Shown here: one piece after another, positions 16,997 to 28,032 of the stretch
How the letters are laid out: each line of letters starts with the position of its first letter
Numbering within the stretch: position 1 is the stretch's first letter
Origin: Nocardia sputorum
GTDB taxonomy: Bacteria; Actinomycetota; Actinomycetes; Mycobacteriales; Mycobacteriaceae
Assembly (NCBI RefSeq): GCF_027924405.1
Contig: NZ_AP026978.1
Coordinates: 7,006,001-7,070,000 of the forward strand
DNA: 64,000 nucleotides
Reading direction: 5' to 3'
Notes under the pieces: model-generated
Database searches by the model: none
The model's input: only the letters and a program-made list of their open reading frames with translations
What the model was told of the DNA's origin: nothing
Made by a program: the position numbers and the translations under genes

Positions 16997-17087
16997 GACA
17001 CTCCCCAATCGCTCCTCGAGTTGTCCACAGGCTCATCCACAGGTGTGCATGAATGACACGTCTGTAATCCGGGCCGATGTCGCCGAC

Positions 17088-17351
17088 TCAGCGCCAGCGC
17101 ATCGTCATGATCAAGCCCACCACCATCAGGCCGAAGCCGATCAGGAAGTTCCAGGCGTTGAGGTCGTTCATCCAGCTGATCTGCTCGGCCGCCAAGTAGT
17201 AGACGAGCAGCCACACCAGCCCGGCGAGCATGAACCCGAGCATGATGGCGACATACCAGACCGGAGAGGGGCCGGCCTTCACCTTCACCGGGGTCCGGCT
17301 GGCGGGGTTGATCGTGTAGTCGGTCTTCTTACGGACCTTCGACTTGGGCAT
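17088..17351 (-). CDS. crgA: Cell division protein CrgA
   Basis: An 87-residue protein with a basic N-terminus (MPKSKVRKK), the conserved [20 protein letters not shown] first transmembrane helix, a short loop [16 protein letters not shown] and a second helix. Length and topology match CrgA (WhiP), which binds FtsZ, FtsQ, FtsI and PbpA at the septum in mycobacteria. The nearby pbpA-rodA cluster fits this. It is transcribed divergently from pabA. Confidence 0.95.
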   Translation of the reverse strand: MPKSKVRKKTDYTINPASRTPVKVKAGPSPVWYVAIMLGFMLAGLVWLLVYYLAAEQISWMNDLNAWNFLIGFGLMVVGLIMTMRWR

Positions 17352-17447
17352 GACGTCCTCGTATTCGGCGGCAGGTCGTGGTCTCTAGGCTATCCCAACA
17401 GGTAATGGATGCGACGCGGTGCCGTGCGGGGACGTAATCTCGATGCC

Positions 17448-18092
17448 ATGCGTGTTCTGGTCGTCGACAACTACGACAGCTTCGTCTTCAACCTGGTGCA
17501 ATACCTCGGCCAGCTCGGTGTCGACGCTGTCGTGTGGCGTAACGACGATCCGAATCTGGCCGACGTCGGCGCGGTCGTCCGCGACTTCGACGGCATTCTG
17601 ATCAGCCCCGGCCCCGGCACCCCGGACCGTGCGGGCGCCAGCATCCCGCTCGTGCGCGCCTGCGCGGAGCAGAGCGTCCCCCTGCTCGGCGTGTGCCTCG
17701 GGCACCAGGCGATCGGCGAGGCGTTCGGCGCCACCGTCACCAGGGCTCCCGAGTTGTTGCACGGGAAGACCAGCGAGGTCTTCCACATCGGCGCAGGCGT
17801 GCTGGCCGGTCTGCCCGACCCGTTCACCGCCACCCGGTACCACTCGCTCACCGTGCTCGAGGAGACCCTTCCGGAGGAGGTCGAGGTGCTCGGACGCACC
17901 GAGAGCGGGATCGTGATGGCCATGCGTCATCGGACCCTGCCTATCCACGGTGTGCAGTTCCATCCGGAGTCGGTGCTGACCCAGGGTGGGCATCGGATGC
18001 TGGCGAACTGGCTCGGTGTGTGTGGGAAACGTCCCGCGGAGGGCTTGGTGCAGGCGCTGGAGGCGGAGGTCGCCGCGCTGGTATTGCAGTGA
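17448..18092 (+). CDS. pabA: Class I glutamine amidotransferase, aminodeoxychorismate/anthranilate synthase component II
   Basis: A 214-residue glutaminase subunit with the triad motifs GVCLGHQAIGEAFG (nucleophile Cys) and VQFHPESVLTQGG (His and Glu), and LISPGPGTP for the oxyanion region. It releases ammonia from glutamine for conversion of chorismate to aminodeoxychorismate (folate) or anthranilate (tryptophan). The two cannot be separated by sequence alone. The location equals Rv0013 (trpG/pabA). The class E sortase or membrane gene often found between crgA and this gene is absent; only 96 bp separate them. It overlaps the next gene by 4 bp. Confidence 0.93.
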   Translation: MRVLVVDNYDSFVFNLVQYLGQLGVDAVVWRNDDPNLADVGAVVRDFDGILISPGPGTPDRAGASIPLVRACAEQSVPLLGVCLGHQAIGEAFGATVTRAPELLHGKTSEVFHIGAGVLAGLPDPFTATRYHSLTVLEETLPEEVEVLGRTESGIVMAMRHRTLPIHGVQFHPESVLTQGGHRMLANWLGVCGKRPAEGLVQALEAEVAALVLQ

Positions 18093-18769
18093 CGCGTCCG
18101 CATGTGCTGCTGTCGGTCGCGGTGAGCGTCGACGGGTATATCGATGACGCGAGCCCCGAGCGGCTGCGCCTGTCCGGCGCCGCGGACTTCGACCGGGTCG
18201 ACCAGGTCCGCGCGGACTCCGACGCCATCCTGGTCGGCGCGCAGACCTTGCGCAGCGACAATCCGCGGTTGCTCGTCGACAGCGCCGACCGCAGGGCGGC
18301 ACGCGTCGCGGCGGGCAAATCGGAGTACCCGTTGAAGGTCACGCTCTCGGCGAGCGGCGAACTGGATCCCGGTCTGCGATTCTGGCACCACGGCGGCGAC
18401 AAGCTCGTCTACACCACCACGGCGGGCGCGCCGAAACTCACCGCCCGGCTGGCGGGACTGGCCGAGGTCGTGGATCTGGGTGCCGACCTCGACTTCGGTG
18501 CGCTGTTGGACGACCTCGGCCGACGCGGTGTCGACCGCCTCATGGTGGAGGGCGGAACCCGCATCCACACCGCGTTTCTCGCTGCCGACTTGGCCGACGA
18601 ACTGCACCTGGCGATCGCCCCCATTCTGGTCGGCGACGCCGCCGCGCCGCGTTTCGTCGATCCAGCCGACTTTCCCGGGGCGCCACACCGAAGGATGCGC
18701 TTGGCGGGCGTGACGCAAGTCGGCGATGTCGCCGTCTTGCGTTATCTACCGAAGGCCGAGCCGATCTGA
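18089..18769 (+). CDS. RibD C-terminal-domain reductase (dihydrofolate-reductase fold)
   Basis: A 226-residue protein, GTG start overlapping the pabA stop by 4 bp. It matches the RibD_C reductase fold: LLSVAVSVDGYIDD near the start, ADSDAILVGAQTLRSDNPRLLV, VDRLMVEGGTRIHTAFL and the ending AGVTQVGDVAVLRYLP. The family includes 5-amino-6-(5-phosphoribosylamino)uracil reductase, which uses NADPH. There is no deaminase domain, so it is a stand-alone reductase, perhaps for riboflavin or pterin metabolism. Coupling to pabA hints at folate/flavin links. A hairpin terminator follows. Confidence 0.85.
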   Translation: MTRPHVLLSVAVSVDGYIDDASPERLRLSGAADFDRVDQVRADSDAILVGAQTLRSDNPRLLVDSADRRAARVAAGKSEYPLKVTLSASGELDPGLRFWHHGGDKLVYTTTAGAPKLTARLAGLAEVVDLGADLDFGALLDDLGRRGVDRLMVEGGTRIHTAFLAADLADELHLAIAPILVGDAAAPRFVDPADFPGAPHRRMRLAGVTQVGDVAVLRYLPKAEPI

Positions 18770-18814
18770 CGCCGCTGCCGCGCGTCGATCTTCGTACGCC
18801 ACGCGGGCGCGTGA

Positions 18815-18846
18815 AACCGCGGACGACGGGCAGGCCGTCCGCGGTT
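18815..18846. terminator. Bidirectional hairpin terminator
   Basis: Perfect 11-bp arms AACCGCGGACG (18815-18825) and CGTCCGCGGTT (18836-18846) with a 10-nt loop, between the convergent reductase gene (ends 18769) and CBS-domain gene (ends 18941). Confidence 0.75.
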
Positions 18847-18940
18847 CGCGCCTGAATCGCCATTCGACCGACCGCCGGATCCCGGGACCGAGCGGAATTC
18901 AGCCCCAAGGCGGCACGGCAACTCGGTGCGCTTCCGGGGC

Positions 18941-19360
18941 CTAGGGACGCCCGTAGACGGCGGTTACGAACTCGCCGAGCTGGTTGTCGTCCAGGTGCCT
19001 GGCCAGATCCGCCTCGCTGATCATGCCGACCAGCCGCTTGTTCTCGATCACCGGCATGCGCTTGACCCGGTTGCTCTCCATCTCATCGAGAACCTCCTCG
19101 ATGTCGGCGTTGGCGTCGACCCACCGCGGCGTCGCTTCGCACAGTTCGTCGACGCGGCAATCCGCCGGTGCCTTGCCCTGGGCGATGCACTTCACCACGA
19201 TGTCGCGGTCGGTCACGATGCCGCACATCCGCTCGTTCTCGTCCGAGATGATCAAGGACCCGACGTTGAGCTCGGCCATGGTGCGCGCGGCCTGCTGGAT
19301 GGTCGTGTCCTTCGAAATCCACTGAACGCCCGGTTTCATGATGTCCCTGGCAGTGGTCAT
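18941..19360 (-). CDS. Tandem CBS-domain protein (Hrp1-like)
   Basis: A 139-residue cytoplasmic protein made of two CBS motifs. The first runs from ARDIMKPGVQWISKDTTI to IVTDRDIVVKCIA, the second from VDELCEATPRWVDANADI to LVGMISEADLARHL. This is the Bateman-module architecture of Hrp1 (Rv2626c). It is likely to bind an adenine nucleotide or another small ligand. GAGGTAGC lies about 5 bp before the ATG. It sits 106 bp downstream of pknB on the same strand but is probably transcribed separately. Confidence 0.9.
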   Translation of the reverse strand: MTTARDIMKPGVQWISKDTTIQQAARTMAELNVGSLIISDENERMCGIVTDRDIVVKCIAQGKAPADCRVDELCEATPRWVDANADIEEVLDEMESNRVKRMPVIENKRLVGMISEADLARHLDDNQLGEFVTAVYGRP

Positions 19361-19466
19361 GAGCTACCTCCTCGTGCTCAGCTGCGCTGATTGGGATGGA
19401 GCAGCATCATTCTCCCGCAATTCACACCGGATGGTCTCGTTTTCTGGATACCAGCGGCGACGCCGA

Positions 19467-21368
19467 TCACGGCGGGCCGAGCACCCCCACACCGACCAGG
19501 ATGGCGCTGTTCTTCTGGATGGAACTGCCCGCCGACGGTTGCTGGCTGAGGATGCGCCCGACGTTGCCCGCGTCGAAGGTGCCCTGCGGCGACTGGCTGA
19601 TCTGGCTGGTGCTGCCCGACCAGCCTTCCGCGCGCAGCTTCTCCACCGCCTGCGAGACGGTGAGGCCGATCAGTGACGGCATCCTGAGGTCACCCGCGGA
19701 CACCTGGACGGTGACCGTGGAACCCTTCTCCGCGTTGCTGCCGCCGGCCGGACTGGAGGCGACCACCTCGCCCTTGGGCTTGGACGACTGCACCTCTTGG
19801 ACGACGACCTTGAAGCCGTTGCCCTCGATGTTCGGCTGGGCCACGTCGATCGACTGGCCGACGACATAGGGCACCCGCACGGATTCCGGACCGGTGCCGA
19901 CCGTGACGACGACTTCCCAGTCGACGTCCACCTTCGAACCCGGCGACGGGTTCTGCTCGATCACCTGGTCCTTCTCGGCGGTGCTCGACGGTTTGCGCTC
20001 GATGTTCGGGTTGATCCGCAGCCCCTTGGAGTTCAGCACCTGCTCGGCCTGCTCCTGGGTCAGCCCCGTCAGCTTCGGCACCTGGACCTGCGCGGGACCG
20101 GAGGACACCTGGACGGTGACCGTGCTGCCCTCGTCGATCCGCGAGCCGCCGAGGGGCTGGGTCGCGATGACGTTGCCCGTCGCGACTTTGCTGTCGGGCT
20201 TCTGCTGGACCGCCACCGAGAAGCCGAGCTTCTGCAACGCGTCCTGCGCTTGCTGGGAGGACTTGTTCGACAGATCGGGAACGGCTACTTGATCCGGGCG
20301 GCTACCCGGGCCGAGCAGCACCCAGAACAGCGCGAACGCCACGGCGACAGCCGCGGCGACGCCGAGCGCGATATAGGTGCTCCGACGCCGGCCATTCGGC
20401 TCGGCCGGATCCTGTTCGGCGGTGTCGTCGTGCCGCTCGACCGTGCGGTAGGTGCGCGGCGCGGGCTCGTCCTGGCCCATGATGGTGGTGCGATCCTCGT
20501 CGGTCATCACCATGGGAGCGCTGGGCTTCTGGCCGCCGAGCACCCGGATCAGGTCGGCGCGCATCTCGGCGGCGGTCTGGTACCGGTTGGCCGGGTTCTT
20601 GCTCATCGCCTTGAGCACGACCGAGTCCAGCTCGCGCGGGACGCCCGAGTACACGTGCGAGGGTAGCCGCGGATCCTCCCGGACGTGCTGGTAGGCGACC
20701 GCGACCGGTGAGTCACCCGTGAAAGGCGGCTCGCCGGTGAGGATCTCGAACAGCACACAGCCGACGGAGTAGACGTCCGAGCGCGCGTCCACCGTTTCGC
20801 CGCGGGCCTGTTCCGGCGAGAGGTACTGCGCGGTGCCGATCACCGCCGCGGTCTGGGTCATCGGGTTGGAGCTGTCGGCGATCGCGCGCGCGATGCCGAA
20901 GTCCATCACCTTCACCGCGCCGGCTCGGTTGATCATGATGTTCGCGGGTTTCATGTCGCGGTGCACGATCCCGGCCTTGTGGCTGAAATCCAAGGCGGCG
21001 CAGACGTCCGCGATGATCTCCATCGCGCGGCGCGGCGGGAGCGGTCCTTTGCCGCGCACGATGTCGCGCAGCGTGTCGCCGTCGACGTACTCCATCACGA
21101 TGTAGGGCAGCGGGCCGCCGTCCACCTCGGCCTCGCCGGTGTCGTAGACCGCCACGATGGCCGGATGGTTGAGCGCGGCGGCGTTCTGCGCTTCGCGCTT
21201 GAACCGCAGGTAGAACGTGGGGTCGCGGGCCAGGTCCGCCCGCAGCACCTTGATCGCCACGTCCCGGCTCAGCCGGACGTCGCGCGCCTTGTGCACCTCG
21301 GACATACCGCCGAACCCGATGATCTCGCCCAGCTCGTAGCGAGACGAGAGATTCTTCGGGGTCGTCAT
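19467..21368 (-). CDS. pknB: Serine/threonine protein kinase PknB
   Basis: A 633-residue receptor kinase, the length of the family. The kinase domain (about 1-280) has the glycine loop [20 protein letters not shown] lysine, [10 protein letters not shown] catalytic loop, MDFGIAR and the activation-loop threonines in [10 protein letters not shown] basic juxtamembrane RRRS precedes one transmembrane helix near residue 340. Four extracellular PASTA domains end the protein. PknB senses peptidoglycan fragments and phosphorylates cell-wall and division proteins. Its start overlaps the pknA stop by 4 bp, placing it last in the co-oriented series from fhaB. Confidence 0.97.
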   Translation of the reverse strand: MTTPKNLSSRYELGEIIGFGGMSEVHKARDVRLSRDVAIKVLRADLARDPTFYLRFKREAQNAAALNHPAIVAVYDTGEAEVDGGPLPYIVMEYVDGDTLRDIVRGKGPLPPRRAMEIIADVCAALDFSHKAGIVHRDMKPANIMINRAGAVKVMDFGIARAIADSSNPMTQTAAVIGTAQYLSPEQARGETVDARSDVYSVGCVLFEILTGEPPFTGDSPVAVAYQHVREDPRLPSHVYSGVPRELDSVVLKAMSKNPANRYQTAAEMRADLIRVLGGQKPSAPMVMTDEDRTTIMGQDEPAPRTYRTVERHDDTAEQDPAEPNGRRRSTYIALGVAAAVAVAFALFWVLLGPGSRPDQVAVPDLSNKSSQQAQDALQKLGFSVAVQQKPDSKVATGNVIATQPLGGSRIDEGSTVTVQVSSGPAQVQVPKLTGLTQEQAEQVLNSKGLRINPNIERKPSSTAEKDQVIEQNPSPGSKVDVDWEVVVTVGTGPESVRVPYVVGQSIDVAQPNIEGNGFKVVVQEVQSSKPKGEVVASSPAGGSNAEKGSTVTVQVSAGDLRMPSLIGLTVSQAVEKLRAEGWSGSTSQISQSPQGTFDAGNVGRILSQQPSAGSSIQKNSAILVGVGVLGPP

Positions 21369-22885
21369 GGCAGTCCTTGCGGAGGAGTAGCGGTTCCGTT
21401 ACGGGTGGCCGATGGCCCCCGGGCACCGGGAATCTCGGGGAATGGTAGGTCGAGGGTGGGGACGCGCGGCCGGGTGATCGTGGTGGTCGGCGCGGTGGTG
21501 GTCGGCTTGGTGGTGCTCGGTGCCGTGGTGGTGGTCGGCGGGGTGGTCGTCGTCGGCTCCGGTGTCGTGGTCTTCGGCTCGGTGGTGGTCGGCTCGTAGG
21601 TCTCGGTGTCCACCGGCGCGGGCGCGGGCTTGGGGGTGGTCGTGGTGGCCACCGGCGGCGCGGGCTTGGGGTTCGGCGCGAACGTGGTGGTGGGCGACGG
21701 TGTGGAATCCGGGTTGGTGTCGCCGCCGAACAGCAAGAAGGTCGTGAGCGCGCCGAGCAGCACGGCGCCGATGCCCAGACCCGCCAACCATTTCTGGGTC
21801 GAGGTGAACCGCTTGTCGTCGCCGGGCGGCGGACCGCCCGCCGCGCCACGGCTGAGCACGGTGGCCGGGGCGGCGACCGTGCCCGCGCGATTCGCCGCGT
21901 TCACCGCGCCTGCCGCGGGCGTCGAGTAGCGCACCGTCGCACCGTCGAAGTCGGCGGGGCTGGAGGGGATCACGGCGGTCGGGCCGGGCGGGAGAACTCG
22001 CGTGGCGCCGGTCAGGGGAGCGGCCGGGTGGGCGCCGCTCGGCGGCGGCGGACGTCGGCCCGCGCGCACCGCGGCGACCGCGTCGGCGAACTCACCGCCA
22101 CTGGCGTAGCGGCGCCCCGGATCCTTCTCCATCGTGATCTCGATCAGCTCGCGCACGTTGCCGGGCAGATCGGCCGGCATCGGCGGCGGCGTCTCGCGCA
22201 CGTGCTTCATCGCGACGGTGAGCGCGCCGTCGCCGGTGAACGGCCGCTGTCCGGACAGCGCCTCGTAGCCGACCACGGCGAGCGAATACACGTCGCTGGC
22301 CGCGGAGGCGTCCTCGCCGACCGCCTGTTCCGGTGCGATGTACTGCGCGGTGCCCATCACCATGCCGGTCTTGGTCACCGGGGACGCGTCCACCGCCTTG
22401 GCGATGCCGAAGTCGGTGATCTTCGCCTGTCCGGTCGGGGTGACCAGGATGTTGCCCGGCTTCACGTCGCGATGCACCACGCCCGCGCGGTGCGCCACCT
22501 CCAGCGCGCGTCCGGTTTGCTCGAGCAGGTCGAGGCCCTGGGCGACCGACAGCCTGCCCAGGCGGTTGAGCACCGTGTTCAGTGGTTCGCCCTGGACGAA
22601 TTCCATGACCAGGTAGGCGATCTCGCTGCCCTGCGGGTCGATCGTCTCGCCGTAGTCGTAGATTCCCGCGATACCGGGGTGATTCAGCTGGGCGGTGGTC
22701 TTCGCCTCGGTGCGGAATCGATGCCGGAACGTCGGGTCGGCCGAGAACTCCGATTTCAGCACCTTGACCGCGACCCTGCGGTCCAACCTGGTGTCCAGCG
22801 CTTCCCAGACCTGACCCATGCCGCCGGTCGCGATCAGTCGCTGCAGCCGGTACCGGTCGGCGATCATCGCACCGTTGTTCAGCAT
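21365..22885 (-). CDS. pknA: Serine/threonine protein kinase PknA
   Basis: A 506-residue kinase. The domain runs from [20 protein letters not shown] through VAVKVLKSE and [11 protein letters not shown] to a DFGIAKAV segment, with [17 protein letters not shown] in the activation loop. After about residue 280 comes a Pro/Ala linker, one transmembrane helix near 400 ([21 protein letters not shown]) and an extracellular tail of Thr/Pro repeats with no PASTA domain. The start is the ATG at 22885; longer in-frame starts overlap pbpA. PknA works with PknB in regulating growth and septation. Confidence 0.96.
   Translation of the reverse strand: MLNNGAMIADRYRLQRLIATGGMGQVWEALDTRLDRRVAVKVLKSEFSADPTFRHRFRTEAKTTAQLNHPGIAGIYDYGETIDPQGSEIAYLVMEFVQGEPLNTVLNRLGRLSVAQGLDLLEQTGRALEVAHRAGVVHRDVKPGNILVTPTGQAKITDFGIAKAVDASPVTKTGMVMGTAQYIAPEQAVGEDASAASDVYSLAVVGYEALSGQRPFTGDGALTVAMKHVRETPPPMPADLPGNVRELIEITMEKDPGRRYASGGEFADAVAAVRAGRRPPPPSGAHPAAPLTGATRVLPPGPTAVIPSSPADFDGATVRYSTPAAGAVNAANRAGTVAAPATVLSRGAAGGPPPGDDKRFTSTQKWLAGLGIGAVLLGALTTFLLFGGDTNPDSTPSPTTTFAPNPKPAPPVATTTTPKPAPAPVDTETYEPTTTEPKTTTPEPTTTTPPTTTTAPSTTKPTTTAPTTTITRPRVPTLDLPFPEIPGARGPSATRNGTATPPQGLP
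21440..21680. repeat. Thr/Pro-rich codon repeat in the pknA extracellular tail
   Basis: Plus-strand runs of GGTGGTCGG-type units encode [19 protein letters not shown] repeats on the minus strand. Such tails are often O-mannosylated in actinobacteria; that is an inference here. The tract could be prone to length change. Confidence 0.7.
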
Positions 22886-22922
22886 CGAGGTCCCCGTACC
22901 TTCACTCGCACATCCATATCGT

Positions 22923-24389
22923 TCAGCCCCCTCGAAGACCGGCGTCGAGAACCGCGCGAGCCACCGGCGCGGCGACCGACCCACCGGTCGCGGCAAGCGC
23001 CCGGTCCCCACCGTTCTCCACGATCACCGCGATGGCGATCTTCGGGTTCTGCGCGGGGGCGAACGCGATGTACCAAGCATGCGGCGGCGTGTTGCGCGGG
23101 TTGGTCCCGTGCTCCGCGGTGCCGGTCTTGGACGCGATCTGATAAGGGGTCTGGTTACCTCCAGCCGTGTTGCCCTCCGACGCGATCATCAGGTTGGTCA
23201 CGGTCGACGCTACATCGGCGCTGACGGCTTGGCCGACCGAGACCGGCTTGGTCTTCGACAGCTCGCTCAGATCCGGGCCCTGCAGCTGATCGACCAGGTA
23301 GGGCTCCATCCGGACACCGCCGTTGGCGATGGTCGCCGCGACGACGGCGTTCTGCAGCGGGGTCAAGGCCACGTCGCGCTGCCCGATGCTGCTCTGGGCC
23401 AGGGCGGCGTCGTCGGAGATCGGGCCGACGGTGCTCTCCGCCACCGGCATCGGGATACCCCGGTGCGGGCCGACACCGAACGCGGCCGCTTCGTCCTTGA
23501 GGGTCGAAGCGCCCACCTTGATGCCGAGTTCGGCGAAAGCCGTGTTGCACGAGCGCCGGAACGCCTCGAGCAGCGAAGCGGTCGGGTTCGGACCGCACGT
23601 GGTGCCGTTGTAGTTCTCCATCGGGGTGCTGGTGCCGGGCGGGGTGAAGGTCGGCGCGGCGGTGAACTGGTCGTCGGGAGTCGCGACGCCGTTGGCCAGC
23701 GCAGCGGCGGTGACCACGACCTTGAATGTGGACCCGGGCGGATAGGTCTGCGAGATGGCGCGATTCAACATGGGATGGTTCGGATCCGCGCTCAGCGTTT
23801 CCCACGCCTGGGTGCCGCGCGCGCCGTCGTGCCCGGACAGCAGGTTCGGGTCGTAGCTCGGCGTGGACACCATGGTGAGGATCTTGCCGGTGCTCGGCTC
23901 GATCGCCACCACCGAGCCGGTGTAGCCCTTGCGGGTCATCTGGTCGTAGGCGACCTGCTGCATCAGCGGATTGAGCGTGGTGAGCACGTTGCCGCCGCGC
24001 GGGTCCCGGCCGGAGATGAGGTCGACGAGGCGGCTGCCGAACAGCTGACTGTCGGAGCCGTTGAGTACCGAGTCCTCGGATCGTTCCAATCCGGTGCTGC
24101 CGTACTGCATCGAGTAGAAACCGGTGGCGGGGGCATACGCCTCCGGCTCGGTCGGGTAGGCGCGCAGGTACTTGTAGCGGTCGTCGGTGGCGATGGAACT
24201 GGCCAGCACGGTGCCGCCCGCCGAGATCTGCCCGCGCTGGCGGGCGTACTCGTCCAGCAGCACCCGGGAGTTGCGCGGATCGGAGCGCAGGTCGTCGGCC
24301 TTGATCACCTGTACGTAGGTGGCGTTGGCCAGCAGCGCGACGACCATCACCATCACCGCGATCGCGACTCGGCGTAGTGGAGTGTTCAT
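22923..24389 (-). CDS. pbpA: Class B penicillin-binding protein PbpA
   Basis: A 488-residue transpeptidase. One N-terminal transmembrane helix ([20 protein letters not shown]) is followed by a short N-domain and the transpeptidase domain. Active-site motifs are PPGSTFK (SxxK), RRSCNTAF (SxN) and SKTGTAEHG (KTG). It crosslinks peptidoglycan and pairs with the SEDS glycosyltransferase RodA, whose gene overlaps it by 4 bp (ATGA). It lies immediately upstream of pknA (37 bp). Open frame continuing beyond 24389 is only a shadow of rodA. Confidence 0.97.
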   Translation of the reverse strand: MNTPLRRVAIAVMVMVVALLANATYVQVIKADDLRSDPRNSRVLLDEYARQRGQISAGGTVLASSIATDDRYKYLRAYPTEPEAYAPATGFYSMQYGSTGLERSEDSVLNGSDSQLFGSRLVDLISGRDPRGGNVLTTLNPLMQQVAYDQMTRKGYTGSVVAIEPSTGKILTMVSTPSYDPNLLSGHDGARGTQAWETLSADPNHPMLNRAISQTYPPGSTFKVVVTAAALANGVATPDDQFTAAPTFTPPGTSTPMENYNGTTCGPNPTASLLEAFRRSCNTAFAELGIKVGASTLKDEAAAFGVGPHRGIPMPVAESTVGPISDDAALAQSSIGQRDVALTPLQNAVVAATIANGGVRMEPYLVDQLQGPDLSELSKTKPVSVGQAVSADVASTVTNLMIASEGNTAGGNQTPYQIASKTGTAEHGTNPRNTPPHAWYIAFAPAQNPKIAIAVIVENGGDRALAATGGSVAAPVARAVLDAGLRGG

Positions 24390-25870
24390 GTCAGCTGCCC
24401 CGCCTCCGGTCGTCCGCCGTCGCGCCGCAGCAGCTCCGTCTGCGCGTCGGCGATCGGCGCCGGTTCTTTCTTGCGTACCGGGGCGGGTGCGCGGGCGGCA
24501 TCGGAGACCTTGATCAGCAACGCCAGCAATGCGTAATTGGCCAGCAGCGAAGAGCCGCCGTAGGACATGAAGGGGGTGGTGAGACCGGTCAGCGGAATCA
24601 GCTTGGTCACACCCCCGACCACGACGAACAGCTGAACCGCGATGGTGAACGCGAGTCCGGCGGCGAGCAGCTTGCCGAAGCTGTCGCGCACCGCGAGGGC
24701 GGTGCGCAGGCCGCGCACCACGAAGACGAGGAACAGCACCAGTACCGCGGCGAGCCCGATCAACCCGAGCTCCTCGCCGATGGTGGTGACGATGAAGTCG
24801 GTCTTGGCGAAGGGCACCTGGCTGGGTCTGCCGCTGCCCAAGCCGGTTCCGGCGAGTCCGCCGGTGGCCAGACCGAACAGCGACTGGGAGATCTGGTAGC
24901 CGGTGTTGTTGTAATCGTCGAACGGGTGCAGCCAGGTCTCCACCCGGACCCGCACGTGGCCGAACAGCTGGTAGGCGAAAACGAAACCGAGGGCAAGCAG
25001 CCCGCCGCCGATGACCAGCCAGCCGACCCGCTCGGTGGCGATGTAGAGCATGACGAGCACCGTGCTGAAGATCAGCAACGAGGTGCCGAGGTCCTTCTCG
25101 AACACCAGCACGCCGATGCAGACGATCCAGACGGCCAGGATCGGACCGAGGTCGCGGCCGCGCGGGAACTCCATGCCCAGCACGTGGCGCCCGGCGGCGG
25201 TGAAGAGTTCGCGCTTGGCGACCAGCACCGAGGCGAAGAAGATGATCAGCAGGATCTTCGCGAACTCGCCCGGCTGGACGCTGAACCCGGGCAGCCGGAT
25301 CCAGATCTTCGCGCCGTTGGTCTCGGAGAACTTGCTGGGCAGCAGTGCCGGGATGGCGAGGGCGACCAGACCGACCAGGCCCAGCGTGTAGCTGTAGCGC
25401 GCCAGGGTGCGGTAGTCGCGCAGCGCGATCAGGAGGGTGATGAACACGAGCGTGCCCAGCGCGGTCCACAGGATCTGCTGCGTGGCGTCGGGTGACGGGG
25501 TCGCCCACGAGTTGTATGCGGCGGTCTGCTGGTCGGCCAGATCGAGCCGATGGATCAGCACGAGACCGAGTCCGTTGAGCAACGCGACGATCGGCAGCAG
25601 CAGCGGATCGGCGAAGGGAGCGAACCGCCGCACCGCCAGGTGCGCGACCGCGAACAGCGCCAGGTAGGCCAGGCCGTACTTGGCGATATCCCAGGTGAGC
25701 GACTGTTCTTGACTGGCCTCGACCAGGAAGAGGGACACAGTGGTGATCACCGCCGCCGCCGCGAGCAGCAACAGTTCGACGTTTCGTCTGGTGCTCGGCG
25801 GTGGCGCGGGAGCGAAGCCGCCCGGGGGACTGGGAAAAGCTCCAGCCGACGGCGGTGCCGGCGCGGACAT
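24386..25870 (-). CDS. rodA: SEDS-family peptidoglycan glycosyltransferase RodA
   Basis: A 494-residue polytopic membrane protein with a Pro-rich cytoplasmic start (to about residue 30) and roughly 12 transmembrane helices. SEDS hallmarks include [28 protein letters not shown], the extracellular [26 protein letters not shown] loop and [21 protein letters not shown]. It polymerises lipid II with its partner PbpA. The stop/start overlaps on both sides indicate one transcript with pstP and pbpA. Confidence 0.97.
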   Translation of the reverse strand: MSAPAPPSAGAFPSPPGGFAPAPPPSTRRNVELLLLAAAAVITTVSLFLVEASQEQSLTWDIAKYGLAYLALFAVAHLAVRRFAPFADPLLLPIVALLNGLGLVLIHRLDLADQQTAAYNSWATPSPDATQQILWTALGTLVFITLLIALRDYRTLARYSYTLGLVGLVALAIPALLPSKFSETNGAKIWIRLPGFSVQPGEFAKILLIIFFASVLVAKRELFTAAGRHVLGMEFPRGRDLGPILAVWIVCIGVLVFEKDLGTSLLIFSTVLVMLYIATERVGWLVIGGGLLALGFVFAYQLFGHVRVRVETWLHPFDDYNNTGYQISQSLFGLATGGLAGTGLGSGRPSQVPFAKTDFIVTTIGEELGLIGLAAVLVLFLVFVVRGLRTALAVRDSFGKLLAAGLAFTIAVQLFVVVGGVTKLIPLTGLTTPFMSYGGSSLLANYALLALLIKVSDAARAPAPVRKKEPAPIADAQTELLRRDGGRPEAGQLT

Positions 25871-27363
25871 CAGTCCGTCACCCGGCAGTTCTCCCCCGCG
25901 GTCTGGGGATTGGGTGACGTGCTCGACGGCGCGGCCGGAGCCTCCGACTTCGTCGGTGTCTTGATTTCGGTGCCCCTGGCGTCACCCTGTTCCGGCGCCG
26001 GGGCCGGCGCGGCGGTGGCAGGTGCGGGCGGAGCGCCGTTCGGTGCGGGCGGTGCGGTCTCGACCGGCGGGACGACTCCCGGCTGCGGCGCCGCTTCCTT
26101 GACCGGGCACGGCGGCAGCAGTTCTCGCTGGGCGAGGTAGGTCATCGAGTCCCTGGCCTTGTCCAGCGAACCCGGCGGCAATCCCTTGTCCACCTGATCG
26201 CGGCCGGTCTGCTTCAGATCGCTGACCTTCAGCGGCTTGCACGCGGAAGGGACGTCCGCGCCGGGCTCGGTCAGGGTGAGCTCGCCGTTGCGGGTGACGC
26301 ACCCGACCAGGTTCACGTCGTGGATCGAGTAGCCGAGGATCGACCCCGGCAGCCCGCGCAGGATCACCACCGAGCCGTCGTCGGCGCCCACGTAGTAGTT
26401 GCTGCGGATCATCTTGTAGCCGACCACGAGCCCCACGCAGACGGCGACGACGAGCGCCAGCGCGAGCACGATCCAGCGCAGCCGGTGCGACTTCTTCGCG
26501 GGCGGCTCGGGCGCGGCGGCGGCCCGGCGCGGAGCGGCGCGCGGCGGGCGCAAGGCGGAGGCCCGGCCCGCGGCGGTGTTCGGCGGAGGAGTGTCCTCGT
26601 CGACGCCGGACGCGGCGCCCGCCACGATCGGGTGGCTCTGGCCGTAGTCCAGATCGATGACGTCGGCCACGACGACGGTGACGTTGTCCGGGCCTCCGCT
26701 GCGCAACGCCAGCTCGATGAGCCGGTCGGCGCACTCGTCGGTGCTGCCCTCGCGCATCGTGTTCGCGATGGTCTCGTCGCTGACCACGTCGGAGAGGCCG
26801 TCGGAACACAGCAGGTAGCGGTCACCGGCACGCGATTCGCGCATGATCAGCGTCGGCTCGATCTCGTTGCCGGTGAGCGCGCGCATGATCAGCGAACGCT
26901 GCGGGTGTGTGTGCGCCTGCTCCGGCGTGATCCTGCCCTCGTCGACCAGCGACTGCACGAACGTGTCGTCGCGGGTGATCTGGGTGAGCTCGCCGCCGCG
27001 CAACAGGTAGGCGCGCGAGTCGCCGATGTGCACGAGGCCGAGTTTCCTGCCCGCGAAGAGGATTGCGGTGAGCGTGGTGCCCATGCCGTCGAGCTCGGGC
27101 TCCTCCTCGACCTGATCGGCGATGGCCGCGTTACCTTCCCGGGTCGCCGCGTCGAGCTTGCCGAGCAGATCGTCGCCGGGTTCGTCGTCATCGAGATGGG
27201 CGAGCGCGGCGATCATCAACTGGGACGCGACTTCTCCCGCGGCATGGCCGCCCATGCCGTCGGCGAGTGCGAGCAGCCGGGCGCCCGCGTACACGGAGTC
27301 TTCGTTGTTGCCTCGGACGAGACCGCGGTCGCTGCGCGCTGCGTAGCGGAGAACAAGTGTCAC
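25870..27363 (-). CDS. pstP: PP2C-family Ser/Thr phosphatase PstP
   Basis: A 497-residue phosphatase. The cytoplasmic PP2C domain (about 1-240) has metal-binding DNEDS-type and [15 protein letters not shown] motifs, [21 protein letters not shown] and [13 protein letters not shown] Pro/Ala/Arg-rich linker precedes one transmembrane helix near 300 and an extracellular Pro/Ala-rich domain of about 190 residues. PstP reverses PknA and PknB phosphorylation. Its stop overlaps the rodA start by at least 1 bp and its start overlaps the fhaB stop by 4 bp. Confidence 0.96.
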   Translation of the reverse strand: MTLVLRYAARSDRGLVRGNNEDSVYAGARLLALADGMGGHAAGEVASQLMIAALAHLDDDEPGDDLLGKLDAATREGNAAIADQVEEEPELDGMGTTLTAILFAGRKLGLVHIGDSRAYLLRGGELTQITRDDTFVQSLVDEGRITPEQAHTHPQRSLIMRALTGNEIEPTLIMRESRAGDRYLLCSDGLSDVVSDETIANTMREGSTDECADRLIELALRSGGPDNVTVVVADVIDLDYGQSHPIVAGAASGVDEDTPPPNTAAGRASALRPPRAAPRRAAAAPEPPAKKSHRLRWIVLALALVVAVCVGLVVGYKMIRSNYYVGADDGSVVILRGLPGSILGYSIHDVNLVGCVTRNGELTLTEPGADVPSACKPLKVSDLKQTGRDQVDKGLPPGSLDKARDSMTYLAQRELLPPCPVKEAAPQPGVVPPVETAPPAPNGAPPAPATAAPAPAPEQGDARGTEIKTPTKSEAPAAPSSTSPNPQTAGENCRVTD

Positions 27364-27827
27364 GATCGCAGCTCGATCACTGTCTTGCCGACACGGACGG
27401 GCGTGCCGAGTGGAACACGGACGGCGGTGGTGACTTTCGCGCGATCGAGGTAGGTGCCGTTCGTCGAGCCGAGGTCTTCCACGTACCAGTCGTCACCACG
27501 CGGAGACAGTCGCGCATGCCTGGTCGAGGCGTAATCATCGGTGAGCACCAGCGTGGAATCGTCCGCACGCCCGATCAGCACCGGTTGGGTGCCGAGCGAG
27601 ATGCGGGTGCCGGCGAGTGAACCCTGAGTCACCACAAGAAATTTGGCGCCCTTCTGGCCCCGGCTGAAAGACGGCAGCACCGCGGCACCGCGTGGGGCCT
27701 TGGGCTGGATCCGAATGCCGGATGCCGCGTAGATGTCGCTGCGCAACGTGCGCAGCACAGCCCACACGAACAACCACAACAGCAGCAGGAACCCCGCACG
27801 GGTCAGTTGCAGGATCAGTCCCTGCAC
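27360..27827 (-). CDS. fhaB: FHA-domain protein FhaB (FipA)
   Basis: A 155-residue protein, the same length as the mycobacterial protein. A single N-terminal transmembrane helix (AGFLLLLWLFVWAVLRTL) is followed by a C-terminal FHA domain with LIGRADDS, TRHARLS and [13 protein letters not shown], the phosphothreonine-binding signature. The GTG at 27827 is chosen because AGGAGG lies at ideal spacing; a longer frame lacks that support. FhaB links PknA/PknB signalling to FtsZ-FtsQ and PBP function. Confidence 0.95.
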   Translation of the reverse strand: MQGLILQLTRAGFLLLLWLFVWAVLRTLRSDIYAASGIRIQPKAPRGAAVLPSFSRGQKGAKFLVVTQGSLAGTRISLGTQPVLIGRADDSTLVLTDDYASTRHARLSPRGDDWYVEDLGSTNGTYLDRAKVTTAVRVPLGTPVRVGKTVIELRS

Positions 27828-28032
27828 GGCGCTCCACCTCCTGTTCGACCGTGTACGTCGGTGCCGTAGGTGCGGTTCGACCACCCCCACCAGCCTGCTG
27901 GTCTTGCCGGCCCCGGTGTCGGCGCCGCGCGTGTGTTGGCAGCATCATAGGGCCGTCGGTCGATTTCGATCACGATACGACCGACGAATCCCTCGAGAGC
28001 CATCTCGTGACCTGCACCGCGAGCTTACGGGA

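Noticed and set aside
22923..25508. An 861-residue ORF covering pbpA and part of rodA
   Set aside because: Only 22923-24389 has PBP motifs; the rest is the shadow of rodA in another frame.
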